DNA of 23,509 nt. It comes from an uncultured Flavobacterium sp. (lineage in GTDB: Bacteria > Bacteroidota > Bacteroidia > Flavobacteriales > Flavobacteriaceae). This document shows, piece after piece, positions 1 to 4,990 of this stretch (position 1 is its first letter; each line of letters opens with the position of its first letter). The stretch spans positions 1-23,509 of the forward strand of contig NZ_CAMLIX010000048.1 of the NCBI RefSeq assembly GCF_946479975.1. The letters are read 5' to 3'. Position numbers and translations under genes: made by a program. The notes beneath the pieces are model-generated. The model ran no database searches, had not been told where the DNA came from, and saw only the letters and a list, made by a program, of their open reading frames with translations.

Positions 1-2
1 AA

Positions 3-36
3 GTGACTGGAGTTCAGACGTGTGCTCTTCCGATCT
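3..36 (+). other. Illumina TruSeq adapter remnant (non-genomic)
   Basis: The 34 bases match the reverse complement of the TruSeq read-2/index adapter, beginning GTGACTGGAGTTCAGACG and ending GCTCTTCCGATCT. The two bases before it (AA) would be the last bases of the index sequence. The genome proper therefore starts at base 37. This is untrimmed library adapter at a contig end, not biology. The match is from memory of the published adapter sequence. Confidence 0.97.
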
Positions 37-44
37 CAGACAGT

Positions 45-152
45 TTTTGTCTTCCTGAGCGAAGTCGAAAGACACACAAGAAACTCTACAAAAAATATCG
101 CCAATCTTTGTAGAGTTCTCGCGAAGATTCCTCCTCCGTCGGAATGACAAAA
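45..152. repeat. dispersed palindromic repeat, copy 1
   Basis: A composite repeat. The left part reads GTCTTCCTGAGCGAAGTCGA and recurs near 183 and 453, and inverted near 1604-1631. The middle holds an 11-bp perfect inverted repeat (AACTCTACAAA at 82-92, its complement at 107-117). The right part (about 118-152) is a diverged inverted copy of the TGTCATTTCGACGAAGGAG unit seen at 8027 and 1527. No coding potential is credible; reading frames crossing it are made of repeat sequence. Confidence 0.8.
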
Positions 153-182
153 ATGTGGAGAATTTCATTTTTTCATCGTTAG

Positions 183-290
183 TTTTGTCCTCCTGAGCGA
201 AGTTGAAGGACACGCAAGAAACTCTACAAAGATTGTCAAGCAAGAAACTCCACGCACCGTTATGTCATTCTGAAAGAAGAATCGCAAACG
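183..290. repeat. dispersed palindromic repeat, copy 2
   Basis: Starts with the same TCCTGAGCGAAGTTGAAGGA unit as copies 1 and 3, continues through the core ACTCTACAAAGATTG (about 220-234) and GTCAAGCAAGAAACTC, and ends in a degenerate version of the TGTCATT...GAATCGC unit (261-285). It has the same module order as the copy at 453-635, so the two are diverged duplicates of one composite element. Confidence 0.75.
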
Positions 291-327
291 GGAGTCAAAA
301 AAGATTTTAACTTCAATATTTAAAAAC

Positions 328-390
328 ATAGCCCAAGGGTACACAATGTATTCCATTCTGCACGTCCCCAAGGTTGAAACCTTGGGCTAT
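328..390. repeat. REP-like hairpin with CCCAAGG stems
   Basis: A 9-bp perfect hairpin lies at 367-386 (CCCAAGGTT, two-base centre, AACCTTGGG). An upstream half-site ATAGCCCAAGG at 328-338 is the exact reverse complement of CCTTGGGCTAT at 380-390, so two alternative stems can form. A long half-site plus a compact hairpin resembles REP sequences processed by REP-associated tyrosine (Y1) transposases in Bacteroidota. That link is inference; no such transposase gene is in this window. Confidence 0.7.
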
Positions 391-405
391 ATTCATGTAT
401 AATGC

Positions 406-440
406 AATCTTTGTCAAAGTTTTAAACTTTGACAAAGATT
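406..440. repeat. 35-bp near-perfect palindrome
   Basis: Two perfect 17-bp arms (AATCTTTGTCAAAGTTT at 406-422 and its complement at 424-440) flank a single central T at 423. As RNA this is a long, A/U-rich hairpin with essentially no loop; it could cruciform in DNA. It is not followed by a clear T run on either strand, so I do not call it a terminator. It directly follows the CCCAAGG hairpin. Confidence 0.85.
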
Positions 441-452
441 TTTCACAAAAGG

Positions 453-635
453 TTTTGTCTTCCTGAGCGAAGTCGAAGGACACGCGAGAAACTCTATAAA
501 GGTTGTCAAGCAAGAAACTCACCCACAATTTTGTCATTTCGACTAAAAGGAGAAATCACACTAGTACTTCTACAAAGATTGTTGACAAACATTGCGGAAA
601 CTCCAGTGCAATTTCTCCTTTCAGTCATTCCAGAA
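453..635. repeat. dispersed palindromic repeat, copy 3
   Basis: Repeats the module order of the copy at 183: TCCTGAGCGAAGTCGAAGGA, GAAACTCTATAAAGGTTG, GTCAAGCAAGAAACTC, then TTTGTCATTTCGACTAAAAG. The last module (531-558) is answered by a diverged inverted copy at about 609-630, with the core TCTACAAAGATTG (570-582) between. The layout of this final part is the same as the clean palindrome at 8027-8129. Confidence 0.75.
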
Positions 636-638
636 AGT

Positions 639-669
639 TTGGAATTTGGAATTTAAAAAATTGGAATTT
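639..669. repeat. TTGGAATTT triple repeat
   Basis: Three copies of TTGGAATTT (639-647, 646-654, 661-669), the first two overlapping, lie just beyond the stop codon of the minus-strand hydrolase gene. The same arrangement appears at 1647-1676 just beyond the stop codon of the next gene. Confidence 0.8.
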
Positions 670-678
670 AAAAAGAAT

Positions 679-1461
679 TTAATTCTTAGATGCTTCAATA
701 ATCACATTCGCCACTTTTTCTGGCTGAGAAATAAATACCACGTGACTACCTTTTATTTCGGTAATTTTTGTGTTAGAACGTTTGTACATAGCGTGCTGAA
801 TACTTGGAACAATACTTTTGTCATCAGTCGCTACGATTCCATACGAAGGTTTAGTTCTCCACGCCGCTTTTGTGATTGGTGTTAAAAAACCCTGCGCATG
901 AAAAGCACCTTGCGAAGCATACATAAAATCGGCTTGTTCTTTGCTTAAATCCCCTGCAAAACCAGCATGGAATTTAACTTTGTCATAATATGCGATTCCT
1001 TTATCATCTGGAGGCAAAACACCATTTTCTGGAGCTGGAGGCGCAGTCTGTAACCATTGAACAGAATTTTCGCCATTATCTGGCTGTAAAGCTGCTACGT
1101 AAACCAAAGCCGCTACTTTTGGGTGATTTCCAGCTTCTGTAATTACGGTTCCGCCCCAAGAATGACCCACTAAAATTGTTGGTCCGTCTTGTTTGTCTAA
1201 AGCTAAGTTTGTAGCATTAACATCATCTTGTAAAGAGCTCAACGGATTCTGAACGATAGTTACATTATAACCTTTTTTAGTCAAAACTTTGTATAAACCC
1301 TGCCATCCAGAACCGTCTGCAAATGCACCGTGAACCAATACGACATTTTTAATTTGTGGAGTTGCTGCTTTTTGTGCGTTTACGTTTACGGCTGCCAATA
1401 AGAAGCTAAAAAATATTGCTGCGAATGCTAAAGAGCGATTCAATTTATTTAGTGTTTTCAT
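679..1461 (-). CDS. secreted alpha/beta hydrolase
   Basis: A 260-residue alpha/beta-hydrolase-fold protein, probably an esterase or amidase acting in the periplasm or outside the cell. Residues 1-29 are a typical signal peptide (basic start, hydrophobic core, VNVNA before QK). The oxyanion-hole motif HGAF is at 44-47, the nucleophile elbow GHSWGG is at 99-104 (Ser101), Asp213 or Asp214 is the likely acid, and GSH at 238-240 gives the catalytic His240. The length is normal for the PF12697-type group. The ATG is the only start that keeps the signal peptide complete. It lies downstream of osmC on the same strand, but a 218-base repeat-filled gap argues for separate transcription. The substrate cannot be told from sequence. 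Family call is strong; specificity is unknown. Confidence 0.85.
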   Translation of the reverse strand: MKTLNKLNRSLAFAAIFFSFLLAAVNVNAQKAATPQIKNVVLVHGAFADGSGWQGLYKVLTKKGYNVTIVQNPLSSLQDDVNATNLALDKQDGPTILVGHSWGGTVITEAGNHPKVAALVYVAALQPDNGENSVQWLQTAPPAPENGVLPPDDKGIAYYDKVKFHAGFAGDLSKEQADFMYASQGAFHAQGFLTPITKAAWRTKPSYGIVATDDKSIVPSIQHAMYKRSNTKITEIKGSHVVFISQPEKVANVIIEASKN

Positions 1462-1470
1462 GAGTAAAAA

Positions 1471-1497
1471 ATTTTAGATTTTAGATTTTAGATTTTT
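1471..1497. repeat. ATTTTAG tandem repeat in 5' leader
   Basis: Almost four copies of the 7-base unit ATTTTAG stand in tandem, ten bases upstream of the hydrolase ATG (on the minus strand, AAAATCT repeats). The unit sits where a ribosome-binding site or 5' leader would be, so copy-number change could alter translation. No Shine-Dalgarno sequence is visible there. Confidence 0.75.
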
Positions 1498-1524
1498 CTT
1501 AATTAGATTCCAATTTTCCACAAT

Positions 1525-1632
1525 CTTGTCATTTCGACGAAGGAGAAATCTTCGCAAGTAACTCTACAAAGATTGGTAATATTCATTGTAGCATTTCTGG
1601 CGCGTCCTTCGACTTCGCTCAGGAGGACAAAG
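1525..1632. repeat. composite palindromic repeat between hydrolase and osmC
   Basis: The left end is TGTCATTTCGACGAAGGAGA, as in the 8027 copy, followed by the ACTCTACAAAGATTGG core. The right end (1604-1631) is an inverted copy of the TCCTGAGCGAAGTCGAAGGA unit seen at 183 and 453, not of the left end. The element is therefore a hybrid of two repeat families joined at the shared core. Confidence 0.8.
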
Positions 1633-1646
1633 CTTTGCGCAAAGAG

Positions 1647-1676
1647 TTGGAATTTGGAATTTTTATATTGGAATTA
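1647..1676. repeat. TTGGAATTT repeat at osmC 3' end
   Basis: TTGGAATTT at 1647-1655 and 1654-1662 (overlapping), then TTGGAATTA at about 1669, immediately before the osmC stop codon on the minus strand. It matches the cluster at 639-669 in unit, overlap and distance to the neighbouring stop codon. Confidence 0.75.
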
Positions 1677-1679
1677 ATA

Positions 1680-2096
1680 TTAAAGTAAATTGATCGATAA
1701 AGTAATCTCAGTATTCAACAACTTAGAAATCGGACAAATTTCTTTTGCTTTTTGTGCCGCTTGCTGAAAATCTTCTGCAGAAATTCCAGGAACTTTTCCA
1801 GTAAGTTCCAATTGAATTAAAGTAATTGTTCCGTCTTCAAAAGTTACTTTAGCTGTTGTATCTAAATCTTCTGGAACAAAACCAGCTTCAGATAATAAAA
1901 AGCTTAACTGCATGGTAAAACAACCAGAATGTGCTGCTGCGATTAATTCTTCAGGATTTGTTCCAACGCCTTGTTCGAAACGAGTTTTAAAAGACAATTG
2001 TGCATTATCTAATGTTGTGCTTTGTGTACTAATGGTTCCTTTTCCTTCCATTCCTGTACCTTTCCAGTTTGCGTTTGCTCTTCTTGTAAATTTCAT
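1680..2096 (-). CDS. osmC: OsmC-type organic hydroperoxide peroxiredoxin
   Basis: A 138-residue cytoplasmic thiol peroxidase that reduces organic hydroperoxides. It follows the E. coli OsmC layout almost residue for residue. The peroxidatic Cys59 is in AAHSGCF, the resolving Cys121 is in KEICPISK, Arg39 is in KTRFE, and the Glu pair 49-50 is in GTNPEEL; these form the known OsmC active site. The start MKFTRRANANWKG aligns with the family start, so the ATG at 2094-2096 is secure. A good Bacteroidota promoter lies upstream (2159-2189), so the gene is probably transcribed on its own. OsmC is preferred over Ohr because of the KGTISTQS and GTNPEELIAAAHS segments. Confidence 0.93.
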   Translation of the reverse strand: MKFTRRANANWKGTGMEGKGTISTQSTTLDNAQLSFKTRFEQGVGTNPEELIAAAHSGCFTMQLSFLLSEAGFVPEDLDTTAKVTFEDGTITLIQLELTGKVPGISAEDFQQAAQKAKEICPISKLLNTEITLSINLL

Positions 2097-2158
2097 GATT
2101 TCTTATTTTTAAAGTTATTTTTTAAGATGTTCAAATCATTTATTTGATTTTGATGAGA

Positions 2159-2189
2159 CAAAGGTATGGGGAAGGTTTTTATTAATCAA
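2159..2189 (-). promoter_or_regulatory. Bacteroidota-type promoter for osmC
   Basis: On the minus strand, TTG (2189-2187) is followed after 20 bases by TACCTTTG (2166-2159). This fits the Flavobacterium consensus TTG-N17-23-TAnnTTTG. Transcription would begin near 2152, giving a leader of about 55 bases before the osmC ATG. Confidence 0.7.
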
Positions 2190-2283
2190 ATTAATAATTT
2201 TTTATACTTATAAAAATAATTTATATCTATTGAATTAACTGCTCTTAACTACAATTAAAAATTTTATTCTTTTTTTTGAAAGA

Positions 2284-3348
2284 CTAACAAACCAAACCAA
2301 CCAACTCAGAAATCAAAGCCTGCATTAACTCATCAGCCTTATGATATTTTAAATTGCTGGTATTTTGTCCCGACCATAAATTAACGAGATCAGTTCTCCC
2401 TTGTGCTAGAGCGGCGACTTTTAAAGGTGCTATTAATTTGGTTTGAAGCGGGAACGGAAGCACTTCTGTCTCAAATGGAACAGCAGCAGCTATTTTATTC
2501 GTGATCATTCGGCCCATTCTTCCTGTGAGTGATTTCGAAACTGTAGTTGGAAGATTCGGGTTGTTAAAAATCAGTTCTTTATGAAGAGGTGCGGCGGCAG
2601 ATTCGTCGGTTACCATAAAAGCAGTTCCTAATTGTACTGCATCGGCACCTAAAGTCATGGCGGCGGTGATTCCTTTGGCATCTATAATTCCGCCCGCGGC
2701 AATAATTGGCGTTTTGGTTTTTGACTTTAATTGCTGTATAAGGCTGAATAATCCTGTAAACGAATCTTGTGCAGGTTTTAAAAAAGACGGTCTATGGCCT
2801 CCCGCTTCAAATCCTGAGGCGACAATTGCATCAACTTCGGCATCTTCCAGCGCCAGTGCTTCTTCTAGAGTTGTGGCAGCGCCAATGGTTTTTATTCCGA
2901 GTTTTCGGCTTTCCTGAAGGATTTCTTTCGACGGAATTCCGAAAATAAAACTGAAAACGGCGGGTTTAAGTTCGAGCAAAACTTCAACTTGTTTTTCGAA
3001 TTTAGAAGAAATATCAGGAGATAAATCCGGAAGCGGAATCCCTAATTCATCAAAATAAGGTTTAAAAAGCAGTTTTATCTTTTCTAATTTTTCTTTTGGA
3101 TAATTTATAAGCGTTTCATCAACATCATTAACCCATAAATTGATATTGTAAGGTTTAGAGGTAGCCAATTTAATTTCTTTTCCAGCTTCGTGAATTTCGT
3201 CTGGTGTGAGTGTGTAAGCACCGTAACTTCCCAATCCGCCTGCGTTGCTCACGGCAGCCAAAAGTGAAGCAGTCGAAAAACCACCACCCATCGGACCTTG
3301 TAAAATGGGATATTCAATACCTAATAATTCTGTTATTCTGGTTTTCAT
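2284..3348 (-). CDS. nitronate monooxygenase (class I, FMN-dependent)
   Basis: A 354-residue TIM-barrel flavoprotein of the nitronate monooxygenase/2-nitropropane dioxygenase family. It oxidises alkyl nitronates such as propionate-3-nitronate and detoxifies them in the cytoplasm. Visible motifs: QGPMGGG at 17-23, ASGFEAGGHR at 177-186 with the proposed catalytic His185, the phosphate-binding AAGGI at 217-221, GADAVQLGTAF at 234-244 and SGQNTS near 326-331. The last group is typical of class I. An upstream in-frame extension to 3465 would begin with TTG and add 39 unconserved residues, so the ATG at 3346-3348 is chosen; it gives the family-typical MKTRITELLGIEYPILQGPM start. A gap of 187 bases separates it from osmC. 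The physiological substrate is unproven. Confidence 0.9.
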   Translation of the reverse strand: MKTRITELLGIEYPILQGPMGGGFSTASLLAAVSNAGGLGSYGAYTLTPDEIHEAGKEIKLATSKPYNINLWVNDVDETLINYPKEKLEKIKLLFKPYFDELGIPLPDLSPDISSKFEKQVEVLLELKPAVFSFIFGIPSKEILQESRKLGIKTIGAATTLEEALALEDAEVDAIVASGFEAGGHRPSFLKPAQDSFTGLFSLIQQLKSKTKTPIIAAGGIIDAKGITAAMTLGADAVQLGTAFMVTDESAAAPLHKELIFNNPNLPTTVSKSLTGRMGRMITNKIAAAVPFETEVLPFPLQTKLIAPLKVAALAQGRTDLVNLWSGQNTSNLKYHKADELMQALISELVGLVC

Positions 3349-3569
3349 GATTGAAACTGTTTTGACGAAAAGTAAATTTACTAAATATTTAAAGAGTTTG
3401 TCTTTGGTATTTTTAATCGTTTTATAAAGTAAGAAACAAAAAAAGAAAGCATGTGTTTTCAGCAATGAAATTTTACGGTTGAGTGCCCAAAAATGATTCT
3501 TCGGTTACATAAAAATCCGCTAAAGCAATTTATTAAGCAATTTTGCTAAAAAGCTTAATATCAATTTTT

Positions 3570-4403
3570 ATGACTTCACCTCTTACTATAATCGCCGCGA
3601 CAAATTTTTCATCTATCGCCAATAATGCTTTAAATTATGCTGCCGGACTTGCAAAAGCTACTGGTGCCAAATTGGTTTTGTTTAACTCCTTTTCTTTGAG
3701 TGTACATAGTGCAAACTCGCATATCACGGCAGATGCCATGCAGAAACAAATTGAAAAAGCAATTTCGAGACTAGAAAATTTAGCCAAAGAAATAGCAGAT
3801 TCGTTTAAAATCGAAACATCTGCAATTTGTACCTATTCTTTTTTAGAAGATGAACTTCCGAGAATTATCGACCAAACCAATGCAGATGTTGTGGTAATGG
3901 GAATGGCAGAACGTTCTTTTGAGCAGGAATTATTAGGAAATTCAACTACAACGGCCATTAAAAACCTGCATATTCCTGTTTTGGCTGTCCCAGAAAATGC
4001 CCGTTATATAGACATAAAAAAGGTTTTATATGCTTGCGACAGCTTGAGTTTTTCGGCTATAAAAAAGTTCAGCTGGATAAAAAATGCTTTAGGCGATTTT
4101 GGCGCAGAAATTGAATTTTTTAGTGTCGATGATAAACTGGATGATTTAAGAGAAGAACAGCACAGAATTCTAATGAATTCGAATATCGAAAAAGAATTTG
4201 AAGATGTTAAATATCTCTATAAAAGTGTGAGATCAAACGCAGTAATTAACGAAATAAAGAAAGAAATTAAAAGTTATGAAGCCGATCTTTTGATCATGGT
4301 GCCTCAGAAATACGGTTTTTGGGATTCTTTGGTTCACAGAAGTAAAACGAGAATTTTAGCTGCTGGTTTGGATATTCCATTATTGTCGTTTCCGAATTAT
4401 TAG
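3570..4403 (+). CDS. universal stress protein, tandem Usp domains
   Basis: A 277-residue cytoplasmic protein with two Usp (PF00582) domains, about residues 3-141 and 148-277. The first domain has the alternating strand/helix pattern, TIIAATNFSS at the first strand and VVVMGMAE...LLGNST at 107-126 where the ATP-binding loop should be. The consensus G-2x-G-9x-G(S/T) is incomplete: the second glycine is Glu114. The second domain is more diverged and shows no clear ATP motif. A TTG-initiated extension to 3543 exists, but MTSPLTIIAATNF is the normal Usp start. It is divergent from the nitronate monooxygenase gene, with 221 bases between starts. The role is stress signalling or survival, with an unknown partner. 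Confidence 0.85.
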   Translation: MTSPLTIIAATNFSSIANNALNYAAGLAKATGAKLVLFNSFSLSVHSANSHITADAMQKQIEKAISRLENLAKEIADSFKIETSAICTYSFLEDELPRIIDQTNADVVVMGMAERSFEQELLGNSTTTAIKNLHIPVLAVPENARYIDIKKVLYACDSLSFSAIKKFSWIKNALGDFGAEIEFFSVDDKLDDLREEQHRILMNSNIEKEFEDVKYLYKSVRSNAVINEIKKEIKSYEADLLIMVPQKYGFWDSLVHRSKTRILAAGLDIPLLSFPNY

Positions 4404-4613
4404 CGATTAGCTCGCATTATAAAATAATGACATAAAAATTTGAAGGTTTTGTTGAAGAAATTATATGAAATGAAATCAGAAAAAGATTTATTTCGATTTT
4501 AAAGATTCTATAATTTTTGGTGCTTGTTGTCCGATTTCAAAAATATCTTGTAACAATTCAAGTAGTTTTGTTAATTATTCTTAATTACCTGCTAGTTTAA
4601 GATTTTTTTAAAT

Positions 4614-4621
4614 TAATTTTG
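4614..4621 (+). promoter_or_regulatory. -7 box TAATTTTG
   Basis: An exact match to TAnnTTTG. A proper -33 TTG is missing: the nearest candidate is CTG at 4589-4591, 22 bases upstream. If active, transcription would start near 4627, just before the first hairpin, and make a short RNA ending near 4782. Confidence 0.4.
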
Positions 4622-4630
4622 CAGCACTCT

Positions 4631-4655
4631 AAAACTTAATACAAATAAGTTTTTT
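4631..4655 (+). terminator. terminator-like hairpin in leader
   Basis: AAAACTTA (4631-4638), a 7-base loop, TAAGTTTT (4646-4653) and a total of six T at 4650-4655. The stem is 8 bp but A/T-rich, so it would be weak. It lies only about ten bases after the TAATTTTG box, where an early attenuator would sit. Confidence 0.4.
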
Positions 4656-4661
4656 ATCAGT

Positions 4662-4694
4662 ATGGCAGCGGCTGTAATTGAAAATTATTTATAA
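4662..4694 (+). CDS. possible 10-residue leader peptide
   Basis: ATG followed by nine codons and TAA encodes MAAAVIENYL. It lies between the two terminator-like hairpins and downstream of a -7 box, the position of a leader peptide. It has no visible ribosome-binding site and no run of one amino acid beyond three alanines, so an attenuation role is speculative. A 10-codon ORF can occur by chance. Confidence 0.2.
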   Translation: MAAAVIENYL

Positions 4695-4741
4695 ACCGAA
4701 ACAGTATTGTGTGATTTTAAAATTAAAATAAATTAAAGGTT

Positions 4742-4782
4742 CTATACTAAGAAGACCGAGAAAATACTTGGTATAGTTTTTT
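4742..4782 (+). terminator. intrinsic terminator upstream of the fabH-like gene
   Basis: CTATACTAAG (4742-4751) pairs with CTTGGTATAG (4767-4776) through ten base pairs, one of them G-U in the plus-strand RNA, followed directly by six T (4777-4782). The wobble pair and T run point to plus-strand use. It may end a short leader RNA or read-through from the usp gene, 340 bases upstream. Confidence 0.65.
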
Positions 4783-4822
4783 ACTTTGTTTTAATTGAAT
4801 ATCAGATAGTTTGCTCAAGTTT

Positions 4823-4850
4823 TTGAAAATATTTCTCAAATAAACTTTTG
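4823..4850 (+). promoter_or_regulatory. candidate promoter for fabH-like/LytS/LytTR operon
   Basis: TTG at 4823-4825 is followed after 17 bases by AACTTTTG (4843-4850), one base off the TAnnTTTG consensus. It lies downstream of the terminator at 4742-4782 and would give a leader of about 135 bases before the ATG at 4991. Confidence 0.35.
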
Positions 4851-4990
4851 TCAGCCGATTTAATGGGCTTTTAGAAATACTATTATTTGACCGTGATGGT
4901 TCTAAGATTATTCTATAGAACTTTCAAAAAAAGAATAATGGCAATAAGCATTGGGAATTAAGAGTACAAAGCTTAAAAAAACAAAAACAA

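Larger units (their letters stand above)
4404..4990. other. long intergenic leader with promoter and hairpin signals
   Basis: There is no gene of normal size in these 587 bases, but there is structure. TAGTTTTG (4563-4570) and TAATTTTG (4614-4621) match the -7 consensus. A hairpin with a T run lies at 4631-4655. A 10-codon ORF occupies 4662-4694 (MAAAVIENYL). A second hairpin with six T lies at 4742-4782. A further promoter-like pair is at 4823-4850. A 7-codon ORF (MAISIGN) is at 4938-4961. I see no known riboswitch class, tRNA or repeat copy in it. Confidence 0.6.

Noticed and set aside
45..635. CRISPR array
   Set aside because: The repeats are long, diverged, inverted and irregularly spaced. 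There are no uniform spacers and no cas genes.
165..885. Several open frames of 60-100 codons in both directions through the start of the window
   Set aside because: They run through palindromic repeats or lie antisense to the hydrolase gene. Their translations consist of repeat sequence (for example SRRTREK or TSLRRTK runs), with no start signal or family resemblance.
3349..3465. N-terminal extension of the nitronate monooxygenase by 39 residues
   Set aside because: It begins with TTG. The extra residues are Phe/Lys-rich and not family-like, while the ATG at 3348 gives the conserved start.
3543..3569. N-terminal extension of the universal stress protein by nine residues
   Set aside because: It begins with TTG. 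The ATG at 3570 gives a normal Usp first strand.
4938..4961. 7-codon ORF MAISIGN before the KAS III gene
   Set aside because: Too short to distinguish from chance, with no ribosome-binding site and no paired structure around it.
4404..4990. Known riboswitch or tRNA in the KAS III leader
   Set aside because: I could not fit any cloverleaf or recognise conserved riboswitch core motifs. Only simple hairpins are visible.
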